This document shows, in pieces, positions 22,893 to 32,418 of a stretch of 64,000 bases of DNA; position 1 is the first letter of the stretch; each line of letters begins with the position of its first letter. Below the pieces are notes generated by a model. The model saw only the letters and a program-made list of their open reading frames with translations, had not been told where the DNA came from and made no database searches. Origin of the DNA: Sergeia podlipaevii (taxonomy: Eukaryota > Euglenozoa > Kinetoplastea > Trypanosomatida > Trypanosomatidae); assembly GCA_030849805.1 (NCBI GenBank), contig JASANZ010002267.1, positions 84,473 through 148,472 on the forward strand. Direction: 5' to 3'. The translations under genes were made by a program, and so were the position numbers.

Positions 22893-23971
22893 AGCAAATG
22901 GCACTGATAAAGTAGAAGCGAGGGGAAGCAGAAGGAAGCAATAAAGAATACCGCTTACTTCTTGATGTCACTCTTTTTCTTTTTTTTTTTGTGTGTGTGT
23001 GCGTGTGTGTGCTTTCCGATGTGTGAAGCTGTCTTGGAAAAAAAAAAAAAACTAAAAGAGAGCAAACACTATTTTAATATTGACTGTAAAATTGTGTGTG
23101 TGTGTGTGTGTTGAGTGTTGCTTCTCTTTCCCTTTTTTCTCCTATCTATCAATCCTCTAATAAATATTTCCCTTCTCCTTCTCTTTTGTTTGCCTGCAAC
23201 AACGATTATGTGTCTAAACTGGGCTGCAATGCGCGCCACGAAGCGAGGAAGAACAGCGGGGTCCTACAAAAGGGAAAAAAAAAGAAATAGGAGCTTGTAA
23301 CTGCAAGTTGCCAACAAGCAAGAAAAAAAAACACTAATGATAAGCAGAGTGTTGCCTCAGCAAAAGAAAAAAAATGCTAACGGGAACACTTCAAAGATAA
23401 AGAGATCTTGGCAGGTGTAAAGGAATAAGAGAGCAAGAACCAAAGCTTGGTATAAAATAAATATATAAAGACTGTGAAGTCTCCTTTCCTTAGCCAGAGA
23501 ACACTGGCTCAAAGCTATCTATATATATATCTATATATATACACGTGTGTGTGTGTGCGCGCGTTCAAAGTAAAAGGAAAAGGAAAAATAGGATACACAA
23601 CTACAACAAATTTATTTCATTTGGATTGCGGAAGTACATAAAATGAAAAAAAAAACGGTATTTGTTTATGAAAAGTTCATGAAGGCGCGGCAGTATGTCT
23701 TGTTTCTTCCTCGATGTCTCTCTTAATGTTATTGTTGCTGTTCTGGAAATACAAGATATCATTGCAATGTAGTTCAAGCCATAATACGTGTACTTTTAGA
23801 GAGAAAGATACACCATTATAATTGTTATTTTTCAGCTATTACAACAGAAAGCATACCATGTGAGTAAGGAATGTCTTTCTCTTTCCCTCTTTCTTTCTTT
23901 CATTTATCCCCCCCCCCTCCTCTTAAGAACGCACAGTAGTAGGAGTAAAGGCAGTACCGAGAAGGAATGTA
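22893..23971. other. 1.1 kb spacer upstream of the PCS-like gene
   Basis: GT repeats near 22991-23008 and 23094-23110, A runs, and TA/CTATAT repeats near 23518-23545. No coding frame is supported. It includes the 3' end of the acetyltransferase transcript and the acceptor region of the PCS-like gene. Confidence 0.6.
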
Positions 23972-26002
23972 CTACACGCCGACCTTAGCGCCATATGAAT
24001 AAGCAAGCACCACTACGCACACGAGAATAGCGACGGCATTCAAGATCAGCGAAGCAGCCTTGGCGTAGTCCTGCCACGTCCATTCTCTGTCGCCATCGTC
24101 ACCGCCACCGCACTCACTGTACTCCATCCACTCACGCTGGCAGACTGGCATGGCCCGCAAGTCAACATCCACCACGTCAGAGTACAGAGACGGTGTAAGC
24201 CACTTGGGGTGTCTCTTGAAGGACTCGCCTTGGTGTTCCCCGCTCTCACACGCAGCAGCAGCAGCAGCAGACGGGAAAGAAGAGGAATCACTGGTAGTGG
24301 CAGTAGACAATTGGCTCGCCTCTGTGTCGCCATGCTGCTCCTCCTCTCTCACCTCTGCGTCCAGCCGCTGGCCTCCTTCATCCTGGACTCCCTTCACGTT
24401 CTGCAGTGTCTTCGCAGCAGCAGCAGCAGCAGCCCTCCTCCCCCTCCTCGCCGCTGCCATAGCTGCCACTGTGCCATCTTCTTGCTGCCGCCGCGCGTAC
24501 ACCAGCTGACACGCATCCACCATCTTGTCACCAATCTCATAGTACTTAGGTAGCACGCCAGACACAGTGAAACCACGCTTCACATAAAAGTCAATAAGCC
24601 GCTGTTCAGTGGCGATACAGTGCAGCCACACCTCGCCAACTCCTACTTGCACTACTGGGTCAGTCTTCTCACGAGCCTGGGGGCTCAGACGACCGTTGTC
24701 AAGAGAATCTGTTATGATCTTCACGTCGTCGTCGGTAATGCCGATTTGACGCCGAGCCTCGCGTGCGCGACGGTCGTCACGCCACTCGTAGTACTCCGGC
24801 CACACGCTGCGCGCCAGTGAGGACAGGAAGCTGTAACGTTCATCCCTAGTCTCGGCCACACCAGTTTCCCCCAGTAATGCGTCAGTGTTTGGGGTATCAG
24901 CAGAAACCGCTTCGTCCTTGGTGAAAGAAGCGCTTTGACGACACCCCTCCTCCCCCTCTTGCACCTCGATGCGCCGCGTCATCTCTTCTTCCCCCGCACC
25001 ACGAGAGGCAGAAACAGCAGAAGCAGCAGCGGCAGCAGAAGCGCTAGTCGGCTTCTCTATTGCCAAGGCGTACATCGCACGAGCATCATAGTGCAAAAAA
25101 GCAGAGGCACGCACCGGAAACTCTGCCGTTATATATTCCAAAAAAGTGTGCATGATCAAATCCCCAATGCCGCACCCGCGCAGTTCTGGCGCGACAGCCA
25201 GGTTACCCAAGTATCCAGAGGGATTCGTGAACAAACGGCCGGTAGGCCCATACCTGCCATACCCAAGTTGGCCCACCACCACGCCAACAACAGCGGTGAA
25301 GCCATCCTGCTCCTCCGTGCCCGCTGCCTTGAGCTCATGAAGACGAATAAACTCGTCAATTTCTTCTCTGTCCTCATCGCTGAGAGGTGTGGCACCACCT
25401 ACTGGCACAGCAGCTGACGCGCTAGAACCCACAAAGGACTTGGAGCGAGAGTGAGTATAGCCAGAGCCAGAGCCAGAGCCAGAGGCGGCGGAGGAGGAGG
25501 ACAGCGGAGAGGAGGCCGTTGCTGCGGCACTGGGGCCTGTTCTCTGGTGTGCCTCAGCAGCGACTCTCGCTTCTTCTTCGTCTCCCCCAATCTCCTCTTC
25601 ACCAAGCAGCACGGTCCGATACGCCGCTTCCGTGGTGAAAGCTACCAGCGATATGAAGGCCCCAGATTTGATCAAGGCACGATAGTACCCAACTTGATAC
25701 GCTACCCCGAAGGAAACCTCATGTAGGCGCCACAGCTGCCTCAGGTCTCGTGGATCAACACCCCACCGTATCTCAATAGGGATCGCCCTCCCTTTCCTTG
25801 CGAGGGAAGGAGAAGAAGAAGCAGAGCTGCCCTGCTTTTCGTTCTGGTTCTGTTGCTGATCATCATGGTGCTGGTGATCAACACTATCCTGCGCGGTGGT
25901 GCTGCGCTTAGTTCTATAGTTAACAGAGGTATCTGCATTTGGAATAAATACCGTGTGGCGGGAAGAGCCTGGAAGTGTGAAGGATGGCAAGCGCTCAGAC
26001 AT
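23972..26002 (-). CDS. GNAT-fold N-acetyltransferase, NAA60-like, tail-anchored (676 aa)
   Basis: The GNAT fold begins near residue 72 (IEIRWGVDPRDL). The acetyl-CoA loop RGCGIG is at 275-280, and the strand before it, YLGNLAVAP, carries Y264. The segment WLHCIATEQRLIDFYVKRGF (about 459-478) carries H461. Tyr and His at these places match the residues proposed as catalytic in human NAA60 (NatF), which acetylates N-termini of membrane proteins facing the cytosol. The two halves of the fold are separated by a low-complexity insertion of roughly 150 residues (about 310-455), and another Ser/Ala-rich insertion lies near 130-220. A single hydrophobic segment close to the C-terminus (about 649-670) would anchor it in an endomembrane with the enzyme in the cytosol. 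The frame extends upstream only to a GTG, so the ATG at 26002 is used. Confidence 0.75.
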   Translation of the reverse strand: MSERLPSFTLPGSSRHTVFIPNADTSVNYRTKRSTTAQDSVDHQHHDDQQQNQNEKQGSSASSSPSLARKGRAIPIEIRWGVDPRDLRQLWRLHEVSFGVAYQVGYYRALIKSGAFISLVAFTTEAAYRTVLLGEEEIGGDEEEARVAAEAHQRTGPSAAATASSPLSSSSAASGSGSGSGYTHSRSKSFVGSSASAAVPVGGATPLSDEDREEIDEFIRLHELKAAGTEEQDGFTAVVGVVVGQLGYGRYGPTGRLFTNPSGYLGNLAVAPELRGCGIGDLIMHTFLEYITAEFPVRASAFLHYDARAMYALAIEKPTSASAAAAASAVSASRGAGEEEMTRRIEVQEGEEGCRQSASFTKDEAVSADTPNTDALLGETGVAETRDERYSFLSSLARSVWPEYYEWRDDRRAREARRQIGITDDDVKIITDSLDNGRLSPQAREKTDPVVQVGVGEVWLHCIATEQRLIDFYVKRGFTVSGVLPKYYEIGDKMVDACQLVYARRQQEDGTVAAMAAARRGRRAAAAAAAKTLQNVKGVQDEGGQRLDAEVREEEQHGDTEASQLSTATTSDSSSFPSAAAAAACESGEHQGESFKRHPKWLTPSLYSDVVDVDLRAMPVCQREWMEYSECGGGDDGDREWTWQDYAKAASLILNAVAILVCVVVLAYSYGAKVGV

Positions 26003-26182
26003 CCCTCCCCCCTCCACCTCTCTTGTCCTTCTTCTGTGAGTATCTATGTATTTCTCTCAAGGTTGTCGTATCCGTTTGACACTATTTGTGTTACGCAATT
26101 GCTTTTTTTTTTTGTAGGCTTCCCGTATCTTTGTTGATCCAGATGTATGAGTGTGACTGTGTGTTTATGTAACTATTTCTCC

Positions 26183-26217
<35 letters not shown>

Positions 26218-27665
26218 CGTATATATAGGAGACATAAAGAAGCATTAATATTATGATAGAAAAGGAAAAGGGTGGAGAAACAATATATATATATATATAG
26301 CAAAACAGTAAGAATGCGTTCTTCGAGCGCTTTCAAAGAGAGAAGTATAGTTTGGAAAAAAAAAACTTCGGTCGAAAATTTCGATGTAGTCCAAATTTTC
26401 TCTCTTGGGCACTTTCTATCTTTCGATTATTCTATGCTGTTGTTGTTGTTTGTTGTTGTTTTGCATACTTGCTCCGTAAATTAAGAGGCTTTCTGTGTTT
26501 TTGTGTGTGTGTGTGTGTGTGTCCCTCCATTATTTGTCCTTCATTCCTTCTTCTCACACCTCCTTTCGCCTCCGTTCTCGATGCATACTGGGAGGCAATA
26601 TGCTGACTTATGTGTACCACCAGCGGCAAACCACCACACGCAGCATAAGCATGCTGATACATTGCTTCTCTTTACTTTCCATCTGCCTTTCCCTTTCCCC
26701 AACTTTCTCCCTGCCTTTTGGGATAAAAAGAAAAAAAACTTACATGAAAGAAAAGACATAAGTACACTCATCAATAGCGACTATAGGAAACAAGAAGAAA
26801 ACAGGCATATATATATAAATAAACAATTTTGAAAAAAAAAAAAACTGAAAGGACACGTCAAGAGGCGAGACGATAAACAAATACAAAACAACATGTAAAT
26901 AATAAAAAGCAAGATGGAGACGTCGGAAGGAAGCTATGACAAAAAAAAAATTATAATTAAAAAAAAAACTGAACTCCTGCTCCGCCGATTACAATATTAA
27001 AAAGGGAAGACGACCTGTGCTGCTACCGTACGCCCCTTTTCCTCTCTTCTTTTTTTTTTTGTACTTCTTTTCGTTCTTGAAATCTTATGGTGGGTTTCCC
27101 TCCACCCTCCTCGTCTCCACGACTTCCTCTGAAAAAAAAAAAATTTCATTTCAACACTTTTTTTTGTCTTTTGATGGTGGGTAAAAAAAAAAAAAAACGT
27201 GAATATAGGAGTTGTCTTCCTCATATTTGCTTTGAAAAAAAGAAAAAAAAAAAAAAAAGAGGCAGCAGGAGATACCAGCGACACCCACATGCATATAAAA
27301 ACAAAGAAAAAAAAAAAGAGACACATTTAAGTATAAAGAGAAACAACAGATTTGGTCCTACTCTACATCTCTCTTTCTCTCTCTCTCCCGTTATAAGCGA
27401 AGCCGATAGGCGGTTTTCTCTACGCATCATTTTATTGTTATACTCTTCTTTTTTTTCGCCTCATCCTGTTCTTGTCCTTCCTTGACAAACCTAAATAAGA
27501 AAGTTGAGTGGCACATACTTGAAGAGGGAGAGAGAGCAGAAGAAAAGAGGAAACAGATGGGGCTTAACTACAGCATCAATCTCCCTCTCTCCAGCGTGGC
27601 TCCCCTCATCACTCACCCTATCAAATCAGTTTCCAGCAAACAGTTTTGGAAAAAAAAAATTACTA
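26003..27665. other. 1.7 kb spacer between carrier and acetyltransferase genes
   Basis: Contains a compound (CT)n(GT)n repeat at 26180-26216, GT repeats near 26500-26522, TA repeats near 26284-26299 and dense A runs near 26832-27330. No supported gene. It covers the leader of the acetyltransferase and the 3' untranslated region of the carrier gene. Confidence 0.6.
26180..26216. repeat. Compound (CT)n(GT)n microsatellite
   Basis: CT dinucleotides run directly into GT dinucleotides. On the minus strand this is AC followed by AG repeats. Confidence 0.85.
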
Positions 27666-28616
27666 TTAAGACACCATTTTCAAACCCATAGAGGCAGCCT
27701 TGCGCTCCTTGAGTGTGCGAGTGATAGCCTCAATCGTAAAGAAGCAGATGACCGTGTGCATGGCGCACCTGCACGCATAAGGCAGGAACGCATCATACAT
27801 GGCCAGCACGCCCTCCTCCTTGGCAATACGGCCCATGCATTGAAGAGCATTGTGGTACTTCTTCTCCACGCCAGGGGGCAACTTCGCCTCTGCCGACATA
27901 CGCACACGAGCCACCTCCACCGGCATCGTGATGACGCTATAGAAGATGGCAGTAATCACGCTCGCCACATTAATGACGAGGTTATCGTTGTAGGGCTGCG
28001 CGCGAACGCGGTTGTATCCGCGAAGGGTGGTGAGCACCTGGTCGTGCACAGCGACCTGCGAAACACCTACGAGGCAGGCGCGGGAGCCGAGGGCACCGAA
28101 GCCACGCCAGAAACCGGTCCAGCCGGAGTTCTTCAGCACCGACCGCACCGCCTGCGGGATAGACAGCTTCTCCTTGCCGGTCGTTTGCATGACGAGGCAG
28201 ACTTCAATAGGTGAAGAGAGCAAGGAGGCAAAGACACCAGCTGCACCTCCAGCGGTGGCGCGCTCAAGAATTGTCGCCTTGTTTGGGTCCGTCGTCGACT
28301 TCAGCCCCACCATGTACTCTGCCTGAAGAAGAGCATCACGAAAGATCGGGTAGCAGCCAAGACGACACGTGGAGTACACCAGCTGTCGTCCAAGTCCACT
28401 GCCAAGGCCAGTGTAGAAGCCCTTCTTGGAGGTTGCCTTGAAGCACTCTAGTTGGCTGGCGCCCTTGGGTGAGGTCATGACGGTGTTCTTCCACATCTCA
28501 AAGGGATGGGTGAAGCACCACGCAAACATACCAGCACCGCCGGCGATCGCGAGGGTCTGCCAGCGGGGGATCGGCACCTTGGAGGCCGAGATGGTCTTTT
28601 GCTCAGTATCAGACAT
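27666..28616 (-). CDS. MCP12: Mitochondrial carrier family protein, 2-oxoglutarate/dicarboxylate type (MCP12-like, 316 aa)
   Basis: Predicted inner-membrane metabolite carrier with three repeats of about 100 residues. The signature motifs are P38-x-E40-x-x-K43, P136-x-E138-x-x-L141 and P232-x-E234-x-x-R237. Leu in place of a basic residue in the middle motif is also found in the oxoglutarate carrier (PAEVAL), which supports that subgroup over ADP/ATP or phosphate carriers. The length is typical of the family and no presequence is evident. From memory, T. brucei MCP12, a di/tricarboxylate carrier, is encoded near the cytidylyltransferase gene, agreeing with the order here. Substrate assignment remains by resemblance. 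Third-position GC is high compared with neighbours, leaving long shadow frames on the other strand, a sign of codon bias in a well-expressed gene. Confidence 0.86.
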   Translation of the reverse strand: MSDTEQKTISASKVPIPRWQTLAIAGGAGMFAWCFTHPFEMWKNTVMTSPKGASQLECFKATSKKGFYTGLGSGLGRQLVYSTCRLGCYPIFRDALLQAEYMVGLKSTTDPNKATILERATAGGAAGVFASLLSSPIEVCLVMQTTGKEKLSIPQAVRSVLKNSGWTGFWRGFGALGSRACLVGVSQVAVHDQVLTTLRGYNRVRAQPYNDNLVINVASVITAIFYSVITMPVEVARVRMSAEAKLPPGVEKKYHNALQCMGRIAKEEGVLAMYDAFLPYACRCAMHTVICFFTIEAITRTLKERKAASMGLKMVS

Positions 28617-29010
28617 GGTTTTTTACCTTTTTCTTTTGCACTTGCTGTTGTAGTAATATAAATACAAATATTTCCTTACGTCTTCCTTTCTATTCTATTT
28701 TTCGTCTTTGGAAAATATTGATATGTGTATGCACACCCTCGCTTTCTCCGCAACTTGCAAGGACAAAAAAAAAAAATCGGGGAGAGACGGAATATCGGGA
28801 AGAAAAGAAAAAAAGAAGAAAAAAAATGGCAGAAAAGGAGGGGATACCCATTCATAAACTCGAAAAAAAAGGTGTGAAAGTTGTTGATCACTTGTTGTGT
28901 ATGTGTCCTTGTATTTTCATTGGTAGTTATGCATCTGCGCATCTCTATTGATAAACGACAGAAAAAAAAAATGAAAAGAACGAAAAGTATACGGCACTTG
29001 CTGCTGCTGC
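28617..29010. other. Short spacer between TRF and carrier genes
   Basis: A 0.4 kb AT-rich interval with A runs near 28765 and 28815-28826. It is the shortest spacer in the window and leaves little room for the 3' untranslated region of TRF plus the leader of the carrier gene. No other feature seen. Confidence 0.6.
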
Positions 29011-31353
29011 TCAGTGGAGAACATCTGCAACTGTCATCTTATCCTCGTCCTCTCTATCATCGCCAGTAGACTCACGTGCCATGTAGTCTTCCCCCTCGTT
29101 CGCTAGCACCGCCTTACGCCGCAGTGCGTCCCGCCAGTGATCATAGAGCCCAGTTGGGGTGCGACCAGGCTGCCAGACAGAGCGGAAGGCTTGAAAAATA
29201 GATCGAAAGCGACTCGCACGGTTTCCAAAGATAGTAATGCCTTTAAGAATGGCCTTATCCTCCTCCTCTGTAAACCGTGTGCGCCTACGCGGCACCCTCC
29301 CAGTAGCACCAAACTCATTCGCCCCTCCTCCTCCTATATGAGGCCCGCCCGAATCCTCAGCAAAGCCACCATCCGCCTCCGCCTCGCTACCATTATGAAA
29401 GGCATCAAAAGCACGAATGGCTTCGGCGACCCGGTCCGCCTCAGAGGAGGCAGCAGCCTGCACGTCACGGCCAGTAGCCGAGGTCTTTGCGCGGCCATAG
29501 ACAGACGCAGCGGCAGCAGCAATCGGCTCCATGTGACTCGAAGCATCACCGTGCTTGTCCCCCTTCTTCTTCTTCGTCGCACCTCCGCTTTTGGATGGCT
29601 TGCCTTTCTCTGTGGAATCCGTGCGTGACATCGCTGGAGGGGGGGTAGGCAAAGGTTCTGCCAGGGGCGGTAACTTGTACACAGCGCGGGGTGTGCTGTA
29701 GTCTCCGGTCCGCTCTATTTCGGAGCCCATCGTTCCCCTCTTCTCTTCTTCTCCTACTCCCTCATGGTCATCACCGTTGTCTCCATCGTGCGTGTCACCA
29801 ATGACATCCACGGCGTCAAAGGTAGAGACGACGCGTGTAGAGTGAGGAAGTGCGACCAAATTCTTGAGTAGCGCCACCGCGTCACCTTCCTTCTCCCCCT
29901 CCGCCTCCTCTTTCCCTCCACTTTTCGAGTTGACAGTGGCGTTGAGATCGTGAGGTGGTGGTGGTGATGCTGCTGCTGCTGCAGAAGAAGCACTATCACT
30001 ACTATTTTCAGCACTGCGCCTTGCTGGTGTAGCTCTGTTATTGACAGAAGAAGAAGAAGTTGGTGCTGCTGCTGTTGTTGCTGACCTTAGTCTCTCATCG
30101 CTGTGCGGAGACCCACACGGCTGAGTGAAGGTAAGCGGCATGCCAATCAAGTATTCAAATGGTGTGCGAGAGTGGCTCATGACGGGAGGAGGTGTGGGTA
30201 TGAGCGAAGTGCTGTCGGAGGACCCACCCATCTGCGAAGATGCCGCCTCTGACCCAGATCGCTGCCCATGCTGCTGCAGTGACTCCTCGCCTTGCTCCTG
30301 CTGCTGCTGCTGCTGCTGTGGAAGAAGGTCCTGAAGGCCAGAAGGAGGAAACACGAGCGGATTGGTATACTTCGCATACTGGCAGAAGAACTGCAAAGCT
30401 GCACTAAGTACCTCTAAATCAATCACTCCATCTTCTGAAGTGTCACTGTGCTGTCCGTGTGCCTCGGTGAGCCGCGTGCCGGTATACCTCTCAAGCTTGT
30501 AGAGAGCCTCACGTACAATCAGCTCTCCGGCATCAGCAGCGCTGGCAAGGCTGGTGCATCCATTCGCGTCATGCATGCTGTTGCTAGCATTCTTGCCAAT
30601 TTCTGGTAGACACCGATGTAGAAGCGTGTAAAGCTCCGATGGGGTAAGCTCAAGCGGAGCCTCTCCTTTCCTCTCCGCTGTGTTGCTGCTGGACACGCCA
30701 CCACCACTACTGCTACTACCGGTGTTGCTGCAGATGACAGAGAATGTAGATGATACCTCGTAAACCTTGTCGCCCTTGATTGCTCTTGTCGTGGGGGTGG
30801 TAGTGGAGGGAGAAGGCGATGTCACAGCGCCGCCTGCTATGGTTGAGGGGTCTCCTTTGCGCTTCTTCAGTGCGCTACCGCTACTATCGCCATCACCACC
30901 GCTAGTACTACTACTACTACCGCGCGCTCTATCTCCTGTATCTTCTTCATCGGGAAACACAAAAGTCTCTCTATCTGCTTCAATGAGTGGCAACACCAAC
31001 GGGAATGTACTCACGTCCATCTTCGTTTGTCCAGAGATAGCCATGGCGCGGCGCACCACGGCGGCAGAGATGCCTGTGTGGTACGTACACGTAGCCCAAA
31101 ATAGTGAACTGCCATGCAGTTGTGATGACGACAGCAGAGAGAGCGCAAGTGTGTGGTGCCCTCGCTGAAGTGTACGCAGAAGCACTTCATGCATCTCATC
31201 ATAATAGTGAATATCCTGCTGTTGCTGCTGCTGCTCTTCCTGCTCCACCGTCTTTTCCTCGATCTCGTGCTGTGGTGATGGCTGACGCTGCTGCGGCTTC
31301 TCTACCGGTGGTGCAGCGTTCTTCTTGGCAGCTGTGCGCTTCTTAGGGGACAT
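29011..31353 (-). CDS. TRF: Telomere repeat-binding factor TRF (780 aa)
   Basis: A single C-terminal Myb/telobox domain lies at about 690-748: RFTEEEDKAILKGITIFG with F694, then a third helix GLYDHWRDALRR equivalent to the VDLKDKWR telobox of TRF proteins. It would bind duplex TTAGGG repeats. Helical segments at about 48-112 and about 240-345 may make up the TRFH dimerisation domain, interrupted by Ser/Thr/Gly-rich low-complexity stretches. The region 355-690 is largely disordered (Gln, Ser, acidic). At about 82-85 kDa it matches the large TRF described from Leishmania amazonensis rather than the roughly half-sized T. brucei TRF. From memory, TRF is linked to the cytidylyltransferase and carrier genes in both genera, which supports the call. 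The ATG at 31353 is followed by a basic N-terminus (SPKKRTAAKKN). Confidence 0.82.
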   Translation of the reverse strand: MSPKKRTAAKKNAAPPVEKPQQRQPSPQHEIEEKTVEQEEQQQQQQDIHYYDEMHEVLLRTLQRGHHTLALSLLSSSQLHGSSLFWATCTYHTGISAAVVRRAMAISGQTKMDVSTFPLVLPLIEADRETFVFPDEEDTGDRARGSSSSTSGGDGDSSGSALKKRKGDPSTIAGGAVTSPSPSTTTPTTRAIKGDKVYEVSSTFSVICSNTGSSSSGGGVSSSNTAERKGEAPLELTPSELYTLLHRCLPEIGKNASNSMHDANGCTSLASAADAGELIVREALYKLERYTGTRLTEAHGQHSDTSEDGVIDLEVLSAALQFFCQYAKYTNPLVFPPSGLQDLLPQQQQQQQEQGEESLQQHGQRSGSEAASSQMGGSSDSTSLIPTPPPVMSHSRTPFEYLIGMPLTFTQPCGSPHSDERLRSATTAAAPTSSSSVNNRATPARRSAENSSDSASSAAAAASPPPPHDLNATVNSKSGGKEEAEGEKEGDAVALLKNLVALPHSTRVVSTFDAVDVIGDTHDGDNGDDHEGVGEEEKRGTMGSEIERTGDYSTPRAVYKLPPLAEPLPTPPPAMSRTDSTEKGKPSKSGGATKKKKGDKHGDASSHMEPIAAAAASVYGRAKTSATGRDVQAAASSEADRVAEAIRAFDAFHNGSEAEADGGFAEDSGGPHIGGGGANEFGATGRVPRRRTRFTEEEDKAILKGITIFGNRASRFRSIFQAFRSVWQPGRTPTGLYDHWRDALRRKAVLANEGEDYMARESTGDDREDEDKMTVADVLH

Positions 31354-32418
31354 CGTGGCTCTTTTCTGTATCTCCCCCTCCCCTCCCTCTTTCTCCCTGT
31401 TCCCACTTTTATTATTTGTTGTTGTTGTTGTTGTTTTTCGTGAATGTTGCTACTAATGCAAGTCTGTTCAACCGGCAAACCAAAATAAATACACACAAAA
31501 AAAAGAAATGAAAATCTAACACTCTAATGTCAAGTGCAATAAGAAGGAAAGAAAGTAAGAGAGGTGGTCGCGTGTATTTTCCTTTTGTGTCCCCACTTCA
31601 CTTTTTTTCTTTTTCTTGCTCTCCACAGTGTGTATATTTGTCTATTTCTCTTCTCAGCTTATATTTAAAAGAAGCGTAGTCACACACTCGGCTTCGTTGA
31701 AAAATCGAGTGTGTGACAAACAACAACAAAAAAAGAGAGATTTTCGTATGAGTGTGTAGTGAGGTGGGAAATGATTTCTGTATATGCCCTTGGTCTATCT
31801 ATCTATAATAAATTGCTTATATATATATATATATATATGTATGCGTGTACGGTAATCTACACTTAAAGGATTCAAAAAAAAAAAAATCCATTTTTTTTTT
31901 CATTTATACAAGAGGTGTGAAGTAAAGAGAGGGAATAGGGAGAGAAGAAAAAAAAAAAGCATATGTCGAGTTAGGCATTGCTTACAATGTGTTTGGCCAG
32001 TGATGATATGTGCTTGTAATGTTCGCTCTATCCACTCCTCTTCATTCAAGCTACCGCGGCGATAACAATAGAAGAAGAAGCAATACAGCACTTGTGTATG
32101 GTGGTGGTGGTATTCTCTTTAAAAAAAAGAAAAAAGATAATTTTTATTTGTGTCTTCCTTCCGGAGGAGTGCCTGTCTACACATAGTGGACTTGAAAATC
32201 CGTATGGGAGGAGAGGCAAAAAGAAGAGTACTCTCTCTCTCTCCTCTCGCAATAGATTGACTATTATACATTATTGGACAAGAAGAAGAAGGAAAATGCA
32301 GAAAGACAGGTTTATCTGAGAGCAAGCCAGTGCGGCTATCCGTAAAAAAAAAAAAAAAAGAGAAGCGAGATAATCTCTCTCTCTCTCTTCCTCTGTAATC
32401 TCACTAAAGCACTTCCCT
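31354..32418. other. 1.1 kb spacer between PIH1 and TRF genes
   Basis: No coding frame. Contains an (AT)n repeat at about 31818-31838, A runs and a perfect inverted repeat annotated separately. It spans the 3' untranslated region of the PIH1 gene and the leader of TRF. Confidence 0.6.
31679..31717. other. Perfect 12-bp inverted repeat with 15-base loop
   Basis: GTCACACACTCG at 31679-31690 is the exact reverse complement of CGAGTGTGTGAC at 31706-31717, with 15 bases between. It would form a stable hairpin in RNA from either strand. It lies about 325 bases upstream of the TRF ATG and about 700 bases downstream of the PIH1 stop, so it sits in untranslated or intergenic RNA. It lacks a following T run on the minus strand in the style of a bacterial terminator, which would not apply here anyway. 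Confidence 0.7.

Noticed and set aside
27504..28214. 236-codon open frame on the plus strand
   Set aside because: Antisense to the mitochondrial carrier gene; same codon-bias artefact.
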